The position numbers were made by a program, and so were the translations under genes. A stretch of DNA of 64,000 bases. It comes from Deltaproteobacteria bacterium GWA2_38_16. Its GTDB lineage: Bacteria; Bdellovibrionota; JACOXK01; 2-02-FULL-40-11. Below, one piece after another: positions 1 to 8,785 of this stretch; position 1 is the stretch's first letter; every line of letters starts with the position of its first letter. A model generated the notes under the pieces. It searched no databases and was not told the DNA's origin. It worked only from the letters and a program-made list of their open reading frames with translations. The stretch covers positions 156,383 through 220,382 of the forward strand of contig MGPE01000008.1 of NCBI GenBank assembly GCA_001797335.1, in the 5' to 3' direction.

Positions 1-1040
1 GACATCTTGGCATCTTGTCCTAAAAACGATCCCGTAGAAGCTTGTCCACCGGTGTTGGAATACGCTTGTGTATCTAAAATGAGAACTTTAATATCCATTC
101 CAGAAGTTAAGAGGCGAGAGAGGGATTGAAAACCAATATCGAGCATGGCGCCATCACCCCCGATGGCCCAGAGTTTTTTGTCTTTAAACCCTATTTGATT
201 CCATCGCATGCGAATGCCCATGGCATCGGCGCTGTTATTTTCAAAAAGAGAATTGGTCCAAGGAACTAAAAAGGGATTATAGGGGTACGTCGAAGCATAG
301 ACGGTATTGCACCCTGTGGATGCAACAATGGCGCAACTATTTTTTCCATACACAAAGCCTGTAGCAGCCAGCATCATTCGAATAGCGGTGGCTTCCCCAC
401 ATCCCATGCAGCTTCCTGCGCCGCCGGTGAAAAGAAGGCTTCTTTCGGCCAGCATCATGTCTGAAAGCAGGCGTTCATTAATAAATTCTTTAGGAGTTTC
501 TGGGAGTTTTTTATAGAATTGAATATTATTTCGGGCTTCTTTTAAAATAGTTTCATCTTTTTTAACCATGATCAAGGCTTCTTTATCTCCGCATACTTCC
601 ACGCACTCTCCACAGCCTTTGCATTTGGTAGGATCAATCGTAATATTAAAAAGTCCTGGGGTGGTCCCCTTTTTTTCGTAAGTCTCATAATATTTTTTGG
701 TTTTAATATAATATTTTTGAAGTCTTTCTTTTTCGGACGGATCTTTGAGAGTAGAAAGAGACTGAGTGAGTGTTTCTGGGGTTACGACTTTTCCTAAAAT
801 AGCTGTATCGGGGCATTCCACCACGCAATCCATACAGCCCACACATTTTTCGTATACCAGTACTGGAATGTCAGGAGCGATATAACTAAAATCTCGAAGA
901 GTAGAAGTGCCAGGAGGAATAATGGATCGTGCAACGTTGATATCGGCAGGAAGGCATTTATCTCCCCGGTAGGCATTATATTCACCGACAATTTTTTCAT
1001 TAAATTCTGAAATATCTAGTGTGAAAGAATGTTTAGTCAT
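1..1040 (-). CDS. Pyruvate:ferredoxin (2-oxoacid:acceptor) oxidoreductase beta subunit with N-terminal 2x[4Fe-4S] ferredoxin domain; truncated by window edge
   Basis: Manual translation from ATG at 1040 (MTKHSFTLDISEFNEKIVGEYNAYRGDKC...) with CVGCMDCVVECP and CKGCGECVEVCG clusters, then GGAGSCMGCGEA and TPP-binding region WAIGGDGAMLDIGFQSLSRLLTSG...LDTQAYSNTGGQ; overlaps upstream alpha gene by 8 nt (ATGACTAA). Confidence 0.9.
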   Translation of the reverse strand, partial: MTKHSFTLDISEFNEKIVGEYNAYRGDKCLPADINVARSIIPPGTSTLRDFSYIAPDIPVLVYEKCVGCMDCVVECPDTAILGKVVTPETLTQSLSTLKDPSEKERLQKYYIKTKKYYETYEKKGTTPGLFNITIDPTKCKGCGECVEVCGDKEALIMVKKDETILKEARNNIQFYKKLPETPKEFINERLLSDMMLAERSLLFTGGAGSCMGCGEATAIRMMLAATGFVYGKNSCAIVASTGCNTVYASTYPYNPFLVPWTNSLFENNSADAMGIRMRWNQIGFKDKKLWAIGGDGAMLDIGFQSLSRLLTSGMDIKVLILDTQAYSNTGGQASTGSFLGQDAKM

Positions 1041-2934
1041 TATAAGTAACCTCAAACACTTCTTCATAGCCGCGTTTTACGCATTTTAAATTGTCGGCAA
1101 TGACGTTTTCCCCTCGTTTTCCAAAATATTTTCGAAGAGACTCTTCGACACCTTTAAAAAGATCTCCTTCAGACATTTTCTTATGTTTAGCAAAAGGCGT
1201 GGATTTTAAAAAGATGCCTAGGAGTACAATCCCTTGCATTCGCTGAATTAGATCTTGGCGGCTAGAAATTTCTTTTGCGATGTGTACCGTGTCTAAAGCA
1301 AGAATTCGAATTCCTTTTTCTTTAATTGTTTTTTGAGCCCAATCAGGAATGCTTTTCCATACTTCTTTGGGATCTTTTTTGTTGGTTTGAATAAATACCA
1401 TTCCATCTTTGGATAATCCGGACAGAGGATTTCCCAAATTAAAAGCATTAATATCATTTAAAGCGACAAATTCTACGTGTTCTAATTCGCAATGGGTGCG
1501 AACTTTTTGAGGAGAAATGGTTAAAAAATAATTGGTAGGAAGTCCTTTCTTTTCAGATCCATATTTTGGGAAAGCTTGAACGTAGAGCCCAAAAAGATCA
1601 GAAACAAGTGTTGCCATGACTTTATTGGTGGTGACAGATCCAAACCCACCCACCGAATGGCCTCTCATGGAAAAAGTGTTTTCAGGGCGAATGTCGACTT
1701 CTTTTTCTCTGGGTAAGGTGTCTTTATAAGGAATGCCCAGGGAGAAAAATTTTTGTTTTCTTTTTCCCTCTTTCATCATGTGAAAGGTGGCCATAAAATC
1801 AGAAGGTCTTACATCTCGTCCTCCTAAACCATAGACGCCAGAATAAATGGTTGGAATTTTTAAACCCGAGTCACTAAAGGCGGCTTTTACTTCTACCGTT
1901 AGAGGATTTGATTGCATGAGAGGAACATCACATTTTTCAATGACAGACAGTGCTTTTACATTTTTTAAAGCAGATACAATTTCTTGAGAAGGAAAGGGTC
2001 TAAAAGAAGTAATATTTAAAGCGCCTACTTTGAGTTTGGTTGTTTTTCTTAAAAAATCAACAGTTGCCATCACGGTTTCCATGGCGGTTCCCATTCCAAC
2101 AATGGCAAAGTCGGCATCGTCTAAACAATAGGGTTCTACAAGGTCATATTTTCTACCCGTGAGAGATTCAAATTCTTCCATAGCTTGTTTTAAAGCACCG
2201 GGAACTTTGTCATAAAAAAATCGTTGGGCTACTTTTCCTTTCATATAGCTATCTTGATTTTGAACCACGCCAGTCATAAGAGGGTTATCTGGATTCATGA
2301 AATTAAAAAGTTTTTTCTTTGGATCCTCCATAAATTCTTTCATCAGTTCTGGTTCTGGAAGGAGTAAGCTTTCAATGGTGTGGGTTGTTAAAAAGCCATC
2401 TTGGACATTCATGAAAGGAGTACAGGTATCTTCTGCAGTTCGTCGACAAATGAGAGCCAGATCTGCGGCTTCTTGAACATTTTTGGCAAATAGGATTCCC
2501 CATCCTACATCGGCGACGGCCATGACATCATCATGTCCCCCATGAATGTTTAAGGATTGAGAAGTTAATGCTCGGGCCCCAATATGAAACACAACAGGCA
2601 GACGTTTTCCAGAAATGGTAAATAACACTTCTTTCATAAGTACAAGGCCTTGCCCACAGGTGAAGTTCGATACTCTTCCTCCAGCCAAGGCAAATCCCTC
2701 ACAACTAGAGGCAGAGCTGTGTTCAGATTCTAGCTCTAAAAAGGTGAGAGGTTCTCCCCAGAGGTTGGTTTTTCCATTAGAAACGGCTGCTTCATAGCCT
2801 TGGCCCATGTTGGTCGAGGGAGTAATGGGATAGGCACAGGCGCCTTGAGTGATATGGGTTTCTACCCACACAACCGCTCCTGATCCATCAGCGGTCGTAG
2901 CAATGCCCGGATATTTTATGGATTTTACTTTCAT
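1033..2934 (-). CDS. Pyruvate:ferredoxin oxidoreductase alpha+gamma subunit fusion
   Basis: 633 aa; ITQGACAYPITPSTNMGQGYE, TCGQGLVLMKE, INITSFRPFP-like region, C-terminal gamma domain GHSVGGFGSVTTNKVMATLVSDLFGLYVQAFPKYGSEKKG. Confidence 0.9.
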   Translation of the reverse strand: MKVKSIKYPGIATTADGSGAVVWVETHITQGACAYPITPSTNMGQGYEAAVSNGKTNLWGEPLTFLELESEHSSASSCEGFALAGGRVSNFTCGQGLVLMKEVLFTISGKRLPVVFHIGARALTSQSLNIHGGHDDVMAVADVGWGILFAKNVQEAADLALICRRTAEDTCTPFMNVQDGFLTTHTIESLLLPEPELMKEFMEDPKKKLFNFMNPDNPLMTGVVQNQDSYMKGKVAQRFFYDKVPGALKQAMEEFESLTGRKYDLVEPYCLDDADFAIVGMGTAMETVMATVDFLRKTTKLKVGALNITSFRPFPSQEIVSALKNVKALSVIEKCDVPLMQSNPLTVEVKAAFSDSGLKIPTIYSGVYGLGGRDVRPSDFMATFHMMKEGKRKQKFFSLGIPYKDTLPREKEVDIRPENTFSMRGHSVGGFGSVTTNKVMATLVSDLFGLYVQAFPKYGSEKKGLPTNYFLTISPQKVRTHCELEHVEFVALNDINAFNLGNPLSGLSKDGMVFIQTNKKDPKEVWKSIPDWAQKTIKEKGIRILALDTVHIAKEISSRQDLIQRMQGIVLLGIFLKSTPFAKHKKMSEGDLFKGVEESLRKYFGKRGENVIADNLKCVKRGYEEVFEVTYND

Positions 2935-2983
2935 GCCCTACCCAAAGAATTTTCTAACTCTCGGGGCTGGGAAATAATATGAT

Positions 2984-3235
2984 TTAGGACAGTTTTATAT
3001 AGATTTCTTTGGCGATGTCTTTATCAACAGTAAATTGAGAATTCCCAATTTGAAATACAAAAGAAGGGAATTTACTAATGACCGTAATCATTCGACCCGG
3101 TAAAATTCCCATGGCCAAAAGCTTATCTTGAATGTCATTTTTTTGGGAGCCCAGGGCATGAATGGTGGCACAAGCGCCTCGGGGAAGATGGACCAATGTT
3201 TTTTCGTTTATTTGAGTTCGAGGAATTCTTTCCAT
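2984..3235 (-). CDS. feoA: FeoA-domain ferrous iron transport protein
   Basis: 83 aa SH3-like FeoA pattern (LPRGACATIHAL...DKLLAMGILPGRMITVISKFPSFVFQIGNSQFTVDKDIAKEIYI), adjacent to feoB. Confidence 0.85.
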   Translation of the reverse strand: MERIPRTQINEKTLVHLPRGACATIHALGSQKNDIQDKLLAMGILPGRMITVISKFPSFVFQIGNSQFTVDKDIAKEIYIKLS

Positions 3236-3399
3236 TTTTTTAGTCCTTTAAAAGGGTTATTGAAAGAGGGTGTTTTTGGAGATTCATACCCACAATAAGG
3301 GCACTTTACTTTTTGGCATCCCCCAAAGAAAGCACATTTATTACAGGTTTTTTCTCCCTGAGACATATTAAATGTTTTCGTACAAAAAACGCAGGTCAT
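3208..3399 (-). CDS. Small Cys-rich (zinc-ribbon-like) protein between feoA and feoB
   Basis: MTCVFCTKTFNMSQGEKTCNKCAFFGGCQKVKCPYCGYESPKTPSFNNPFKGLKKWKEFLELK; overlaps both neighbours by a few nt. Confidence 0.7.
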   Translation of the reverse strand: MTCVFCTKTFNMSQGEKTCNKCAFFGGCQKVKCPYCGYESPKTPSFNNPFKGLKKWKEFLELK

Positions 3400-4856
3400 A
3401 GATGTATCCTTAAAAGTTCCAAGACTTGATTTAAGAGGTATCCGGTTCCAAAAGCAGCACCGAAAATAAAAGCCGTCATCCAAAGCGTCGTTTTAAGTCC
3501 TCGTTCTTTTTTCATAATGAGAAATTGCGCAATGCAGGGTAAAAAAAGCGTGAGCGTAATAGAAGCAATAGCCAATTGATTAGGAGTTAATAGATTTTTT
3601 GTTTGAAGATCATAGAGGCCGGCAGCTCCATAATCTCGTCTAAAAAATCCAAAGAGAACAGCAATGGCTGCTTCAGCAGGTAACCCAATGGCCAATACGA
3701 CAGGTTTTAAGGCGTTAATAAGCCATTGAAAAAGTCCTGTGATTTGCCCCACCCAAATTAAAAGACTTGCCACAATAAAGAGAGGCAGTACCTCCATAAA
3801 ATACCATTGAATCCGAGAATAGGTTTTAGTCATGACATTTGAAAGCATAGGAAGTCTCAAAGGGGGAAGTTCCATAAAAAATTGAGGTTGGGTGCCTGGA
3901 AGAATTTTTGCAGCCAAATATCCAATCAAGAAAAATTCTCCCATAACAACGCCTCCCCACATCAGCAAAGCATGCGGAGATTTTGCAAGAAGTGCTAAAA
4001 TGAGTCCCAATTGTGCTGAGCAAGGGATAGCCAATGCTAATAAAAGTGTAGCAATAACCTTTTCTCGTTTTGTTTCTAGGATTCGTGTCACCATAGTTGC
4101 CATGGTATCACATCCCAGGCCCAAAACCATGGGGATGACTGCACGGCCGTTTAAGCCGATGTATTTAAAAGATCGATCTAAAAGAAGAGCGAGTCTGGGT
4201 AAGTAGCCTGTGTCTTCAATAATAGAAAAGGCAATAAAAAAAGTTCCTACGACCGGTAACACAATGGCTACGGCATATCGAATGCCCAATGTAAAAATAC
4301 CATACTCACCGACGAATAGTTCTTGAATAACAGCCCAAGGGATCAGTGCCTGAAAGAAAGAAGTAACCCATGGATTAATATAGGTTTCAAAAAGAGTTCC
4401 TTCGATAAATTCTACAATGGTACCAGAGCCAAAAACACCCACAAATTGATAGAGACCATAATAAAGTACCAAGGCTAAAATGGGATATCCGGTTAAAGGA
4501 TGAATCATTAAACGGTTTAAAAAATTAGAAATCATGAATGAAGAGCTTTTGGGGACAGTGACACTTTGAGAAACCAGAACATCCACTGTTTTTTGCCGAT
4601 TCATGGAAATGACGTAGCGGAGAGGTTCAGAGTATTGTTTGCTTAAATTGGAAACCACTTCTTGAATATGGGTATAATTTTTTTCCTCTTTTTCTTTAAC
4701 CAGAGCTTGGGTGTAGGGATCTTCTTGGAGGAGTAAGAGGGCAAGGGTGTTCTTTGAAATTTTATACGACGCTTTTAAAAGCTCTGTAATTTTTAGAACC
4801 GCTTCGCAAATCGGTGTGTCTAAATAGTTAAGCGTGGTGGTGTGTGGTGAGCTCAT
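3396..4856 (-). CDS. feoB: FeoB C-terminal membrane (Gate) part, encoded separately
   Basis: 486 aa with FeoB signatures VLPVVGTFFIAFSIIEDTGYLPRLALLLDRSFKYIGLNGRAVIPMVLGLGCDTMATMVTRILETKREKVIATLLLALAIPCSAQLGLI. Confidence 0.9.
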   Translation of the reverse strand: MSSPHTTTLNYLDTPICEAVLKITELLKASYKISKNTLALLLLQEDPYTQALVKEKEEKNYTHIQEVVSNLSKQYSEPLRYVISMNRQKTVDVLVSQSVTVPKSSSFMISNFLNRLMIHPLTGYPILALVLYYGLYQFVGVFGSGTIVEFIEGTLFETYINPWVTSFFQALIPWAVIQELFVGEYGIFTLGIRYAVAIVLPVVGTFFIAFSIIEDTGYLPRLALLLDRSFKYIGLNGRAVIPMVLGLGCDTMATMVTRILETKREKVIATLLLALAIPCSAQLGLILALLAKSPHALLMWGGVVMGEFFLIGYLAAKILPGTQPQFFMELPPLRLPMLSNVMTKTYSRIQWYFMEVLPLFIVASLLIWVGQITGLFQWLINALKPVVLAIGLPAEAAIAVLFGFFRRDYGAAGLYDLQTKNLLTPNQLAIASITLTLFLPCIAQFLIMKKERGLKTTLWMTAFIFGAAFGTGYLLNQVLELLRIHL

Positions 4857-5349
4857 AGAGTTTATCTTTGAGAGTCAATACTCCTATTCCTTTTGTGGAT
4901 ACCGTTTGGATGACAGGGATGTGAAGCTCTTTTTCAAGAAGATCGGTATTAATGATCATGCCTATTTTTTCGGCTTCATCGATAATATTTAAATTTAAAA
5001 TGACGTTGAGCTTTGTTTCCATGAGTTGAAGTGTTAAGGGGAGCATGCGTTCTAAATTTTTAGCATCTATCACATGTACAATAATATCGGGAGATTCTTC
5101 AAAAATAATTTTTCGAGATACTTTTTCTTCATCGGTGACAGGTAGGAAGCTATACATGCCAGGCGTGTCCATAATTTCAAAAATTTTATCTTTGATGGTA
5201 ATTTTCCCTCGGGTAATGGAAACTGTTGTGCCAGGGTAGTTAGAAACCGATACATACAATTTAGTGAGTTGATTAAAAAGGGAACTTTTCCCTACATTGG
5301 GGCTCCCCACTAACGCTACTTTAGTCATTTTTTCTGGCACTCCCTGCAA
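4828..5349 (-). CDS. feoB: FeoB N-terminal GTPase domain, encoded separately
   Basis: 173 aa; GSPNVGKSSLFNQLT (G1), SNYPGTTV, DTPGMYSFLP (G3), NLNIID (degenerate NKxD); ends before the Gate domain, 29-nt overlap with next ORF in a different frame. Confidence 0.88.
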   Translation of the reverse strand: MQGVPEKMTKVALVGSPNVGKSSLFNQLTKLYVSVSNYPGTTVSITRGKITIKDKIFEIMDTPGMYSFLPVTDEEKVSRKIIFEESPDIIVHVIDAKNLERMLPLTLQLMETKLNVILNLNIIDEAEKIGMIINTDLLEKELHIPVIQTVSTKGIGVLTLKDKLYELTTHHHA

Positions 5350-5753
5350 TATCCATACAGTTCATGTTTATGGCTCGTGAGTTTAAATTTATATTTTTTA
5401 GCAACCTGTTCTTGAAGTTTTTCAATATGGGTATTTTCAAATTCAATAATTTTTTTACATCGAATACAAATAAGATGATCATGATGTTGGTCTGGAGTGT
5501 GAGGTTCATACACAGCATGGCGAGTGCCAAAATGCCGTTCATGAGCAATGCCGGAGTTTTTTAAAAGTTTCATAGTGCGATATACGGTTGCAAACCCAAT
5601 GGCAGGATTTTTGGTTTTTACTTTTTGGTAGAGAGTTTCAATATCAATATGATTTTCGGTTTCTAAAAATGTTTGAACAATGGTATCCCGCTGAGCGGTA
5701 GATTTCAGCCCTTGAGAGGATAAGTATTCTTTAAGTTGATCTATTTGAACCAT
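5325..5753 (-). CDS. fur: Fur family ferric uptake regulator
   Basis: 142 aa; TAQRDTIVQTFLET, FATVYRTMKLL, HHDHLICIRCKKIIEFE, C-terminal CRECQ. Confidence 0.92.
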   Translation of the reverse strand: MVQIDQLKEYLSSQGLKSTAQRDTIVQTFLETENHIDIETLYQKVKTKNPAIGFATVYRTMKLLKNSGIAHERHFGTRHAVYEPHTPDQHHDHLICIRCKKIIEFENTHIEKLQEQVAKKYKFKLTSHKHELYGYCRECQKK

Positions 5754-5757
5754 CTTT

Positions 5758-5776
5758 ATTGAGAATGATTCTCAAT
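5758..5776. promoter_or_regulatory. Fur box
   Basis: ATTGAGAATGATTCTCAAT, a 19-bp palindrome matching the GATAATGATAATCATTATC-type Fur box, 4 bp upstream of fur ATG. Confidence 0.85.
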
Positions 5777-5818
5777 ATCGATACTTGTAACGCATGTGGC
5801 TCATGATGTCAAGGGGGG

Positions 5819-6418
5819 TTAAGAAAACATAAATTTGATTAACAGATGATAGTCTGTTTTTTGACGAGTGCAGACAAGAGCAGTAATATAGGCTTGTCTC
5901 CTTGCTTTTGGATCACTTTTTAAAGATACTCCCCACGTAGGTATTTGCATGGAATTTTTTTCACAAAAAAATTCTATTAGAATTCTACCAAATCGACCAT
6001 TCCCATTAGTAAACGGATGTATTGTTTCTATCCTTTCATGGAAGCGCGCTGCAATTTCATTATGTGAGAATGATTTTTCTTTTAGCCAATAATTGATATC
6101 ATTTTCAAGTTGTTTAAGGGATGGCCAAATTTGATGAGGTAAATAAAAAACTGGATTATTGAGTTCATGTTGTCTTACCACTCCAGCCCACTTCCAAACA
6201 TTTCCAAAAAGTTTTTTATGAAGTTTTAGCCAAAAATCGTATGAAGAACATTCACCTGTATAGTTTTTTAACCAGGACAATCCCTCAACAATATTCTGTT
6301 CTTCATATTCATCCAATTCTCCGATGGTTTGAATATGTACAGGTTTTAAACCTTTCTGTAGTTCAGGTGGCAGTGGGGTTTGTCCATCTCTGTCCTTGAA
6401 AAGAAAATTTTTCACCAC
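5819..6418 (-). CDS. Fic-domain protein, mobile mystery protein B type
   Basis: HPFTNGNGRFGR Fic motif; overall layout and pairing with upstream HTH protein match mobile mystery protein A/B pairs. Confidence 0.88.
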   Translation of the reverse strand: MVKNFLFKDRDGQTPLPPELQKGLKPVHIQTIGELDEYEEQNIVEGLSWLKNYTGECSSYDFWLKLHKKLFGNVWKWAGVVRQHELNNPVFYLPHQIWPSLKQLENDINYWLKEKSFSHNEIAARFHERIETIHPFTNGNGRFGRILIEFFCEKNSMQIPTWGVSLKSDPKARRQAYITALVCTRQKTDYHLLIKFMFS

Positions 6419-6858
6419 ACATCCCCTGTATCGAGCAGTTTTTTGACAAGCCTTTCAAGACGATCCTGAACGCTCTGTTCCACACGTTGATTTTCTAAAG
6501 TCATATGGGTATCTGCTGTAGATAAAATTCGTTTTGCTTTTTCCAAAGCCTGTTTCTTCAAAAGCTCATCAATATCCTTCTTAGGGATGAAAGCATAAAC
6601 AAGCTCACATTCCATAGCTCGTGCCATTGCTTTCAGTGTTCCAATTGTTACCTTTTCAGCAGCTTCTCCTCTTTCTGCCTGAGCTACTGTCGCAATAGAA
6701 ACTCCAACCCGCTCAGCTAGTTTTTTAAGAGTCATATTCAATATATGCCTCATATAATGAATCCAGCCGGGACGAACCTTTTCTCCTTTGAAGGCTTGTC
6801 GAATAGTTTTGATCCGGCGATTTGCTTGAGAAATAGCTAAATGATCTAATGTTTTCAT
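6412..6858 (-). CDS. XRE-type HTH protein, mobile mystery protein A type
   Basis: MKTLDHLAISQANRRIKTIRQAFKGEKVRPGWIHYMRHILNMTLKKLAERVGVSIATVAQAERGE; overlaps Fic ORF by 7 nt. Confidence 0.85.
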   Translation of the reverse strand: MKTLDHLAISQANRRIKTIRQAFKGEKVRPGWIHYMRHILNMTLKKLAERVGVSIATVAQAERGEAAEKVTIGTLKAMARAMECELVYAFIPKKDIDELLKKQALEKAKRILSTADTHMTLENQRVEQSVQDRLERLVKKLLDTGDVW

Positions 6859-6880
6859 AGTCTTTTCCCTCAATATAATT

Positions 6881-6975
6881 ATGTATAATTACATTATTAA
6901 TGTCAATTATATTATGTATATATACATAATATATGCCTATATATTTATGTATAATTACATATATTAATATATGTA
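6881..6975. promoter_or_regulatory. Cluster of palindromic operator-like sites upstream of the HTH/Fic pair
   Basis: ATGTATAATTACAT at 6881-6894 and 6947-6960; perfect palindromes ATTATGTATATATACATAAT (6911-6930) and TACATATATTAATATATGTA (6956-6975). Confidence 0.6.
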
Positions 6976-7027
6976 ACTTATTGATAATAAATAAGAATTA
7001 AAAACAGATTTAAAATCTGAAGTTGGT

Positions 7028-7229
7028 AGGCGATATAGGGCTCGGCTTCCGGTCAAAAATCACACAGTGATTTTTGCCTTCAGCCACGCCTCATGAGCCA
7101 CCAGCATAGCTGGTACCGGCTCATTCCGGCATTCTCGTCCTAATCTTTGATTGAAAATAGCCGGACTTGGCTATTTTCTCATGAGATAGCCTATATTTTA
7201 TTCTCGCTTTGCTTAAATAAAATATAGGC
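7028..7229. repeat. Multi-hairpin element flanked by a duplication of the tRNA-Val 3' end
   Basis: AGGCGATATAGGRCTCG at 7028-7044 and 7226-7242 (1 mismatch); hairpins CAAAAATCAC/GTGATTTTTG (7054-7076), CCAGC/GCTGG in TGAGCC/GGCTCA (7094-7123), GAAAATAGCC/GGCTATTTTC (7153-7178), GCCTATATTTTATT/AATAAAATATAGGC (7189-7229). Confidence 0.6.
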
Positions 7230-7297
7230 GATATAGGACTCGAACCTACGACCTTTCCCATGTGAAGGGAACGCTCTACCAACTGAGCTAATCGCCT
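7226..7297 (-). tRNA. tRNA-Val(CAC)
   Basis: AGGCGATTAGCTCAGTTGGTAGAGCGTTCCCTTCACATGGGAAAGGTCGTAGGTTCGAGTCCTATATCGCCT folds as cloverleaf: 7-bp acceptor, GCTC/GAGC D stem, TTCCC/GGGAA anticodon stem with loop TTCACAT, T loop TTCGAGT. Confidence 0.92.
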
Positions 7298-7346
7298 AAA
7301 TATTATTTTCTTCTAGCAGAATTTAAAATCACGAGCAATGAGATCC

Positions 7347-8024
7347 TTATGACTGAATTTGAGGAGTAAAGTGAATAACCTGCGCTGTGTGCTGTGTGGA
7401 TATATCTTGTTTTTCTAAGGTTGAGTACACAAGATCGGCTACAGAATCTAAATCATTTTTTCGGGTAACGACATTTAAATTTTCAGTATCTACAATGAGA
7501 ACGGGGCCTATTTTATAATTAGAAACCCATTCTTCATACCGTTGATTCAAACGCTCTAAATATTCTCTGGGAATATTTTTTTCACAGTTTCTTCCTCGAC
7601 TTTTAATCCGGTGTTCTAAGGTATCTACCGAGGCTCTTAAATAGATTAAAAGATCTGGAACTTTTAAGTAGCTTGTCATGCAGTGAAAAAGAGAGACGTA
7701 GTTTCTATAATCTCTTTCTTCAAATTTTCCTTCGTAATAAAGATTTTTGGAGAAGACTTCTGCATCTTCATAAATAGAGCGATCTTGAATAACGGTTTCA
7801 GGTTCTTGAAACATTTTTTTGTGATGTTCAAAGCGTTTTGATAAAAAGAAAACTTGAAGATGAAACGCCCACGCGCGCATATCTTTATAAAAATCAGAAA
7901 GATAGGGATTGGTATCAACAACTTCATAATAAGGCTTCCATCCAAAACGACTACTTAACAGCCCTGTTAAGGTTGATTTTCCAACACCGATGTTTCCTGC
8001 GATCGCGATGAATTTTTTATTCAC
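7347..8024 (-). CDS. Deoxynucleoside kinase family protein
   Basis: FIAIAGNIGVGKSTLTGLLSSRF (P-loop), VIQDRSIYEDAEVF, PDLLIYLRASVDTLEHRIKSRGR; start likely GTG at about 8024. Confidence 0.88.
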   Translation of the reverse strand: MNKKFIAIAGNIGVGKSTLTGLLSSRFGWKPYYEVVDTNPYLSDFYKDMRAWAFHLQVFFLSKRFEHHKKMFQEPETVIQDRSIYEDAEVFSKNLYYEGKFEERDYRNYVSLFHCMTSYLKVPDLLIYLRASVDTLEHRIKSRGRNCEKNIPREYLERLNQRYEEWVSNYKIGPVLIVDTENLNVVTRKNDLDSVADLVYSTLEKQDISTQHTAQVIHFTPQIQS

Positions 8025-8712
8025 GAATACGTTCCTCCTCCTGTTTATACTTTCGTTTTGTTTTCTTCTCGATAATGGACTTAATATTGGCGTAACTATT
8101 TCGATTAAAAACAAAATCCATTTCCGAAGCATCCACCGTTAACAGTTCTGTTTCATCATAGGCTGAAAAAAAATCTTCATAGCGTTTAGCTAATTGAGCA
8201 ATGTAGTGAGGATCCATTTTGCGCTCAAAAGAACGATCCCTTAATTGAATGCGCTTCATCAAGCTTTCGACATCGGCTTTTAAATAAATAACCAAATCTG
8301 GGATGGCGACTTTTTTATTGAGAGGTCGAAAAACGGAATCAAAAATTTCAAATTCTTCTGTATTGAGTGTTACACTCGAAAAAATTTTATTTTTAGAAAA
8401 TAAATAATCTGAAATAATGAGTTGGGTGGAGTGAAGCAGATCATCCATGAGCTGCCTTTGTTGGCGAAATCTGGAAAGAAGAAAGAAAATTTCTGTGTTA
8501 AAAGCATGGGTAGAAATATCGTCGTAAAATCCCTTTACAAGAAAGGGGTTTTCTTCGACAATTTCTAAATATTGTTTGGCTTTAAAATCTTGGGCGAGCA
8601 AGTCCACAAGAGTGGTTTTCCCAACTCCAATGACTCCTTCAACAACTATGTAGCGGTAAGAACTCACGATACCTTTCGGGATTCTAAAAAAAATAGCAGA
8701 TGAATTCAACAA
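8017..8712 (-). CDS. Deoxynucleoside kinase family protein (second, divergent copy)
   Basis: YIVVEGVIGVGKTTLVDLLAQDF, LIISDYLFSKNKIFSSVTL, PDLVIYLKADVESLMKRIQLRDR. Confidence 0.85.
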   Translation of the reverse strand: MLNSSAIFFRIPKGIVSSYRYIVVEGVIGVGKTTLVDLLAQDFKAKQYLEIVEENPFLVKGFYDDISTHAFNTEIFFLLSRFRQQRQLMDDLLHSTQLIISDYLFSKNKIFSSVTLNTEEFEIFDSVFRPLNKKVAIPDLVIYLKADVESLMKRIQLRDRSFERKMDPHYIAQLAKRYEDFFSAYDETELLTVDASEMDFVFNRNSYANIKSIIEKKTKRKYKQEEERIRE

Positions 8713-8785
8713 AATTCTCTCTTTTTTTTCATTAAAGTTTTCTTAAAGTTTGCCGATAGGTTCATTAGAGTATAAGGAGGCGCCC

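Noticed and set aside
794-1000. ORF of 68 aa on minus strand
   Set aside because: Wrong frame inside the PFOR beta/ferredoxin reading frame, which runs from 1040 off the window edge.
4828-4856. Sequencing frameshift as explanation for split FeoB
   Set aside because: Not fully excluded, but the overlap lacks homopolymers and both ORFs begin and end at domain boundaries; kept as a real split pending read check.
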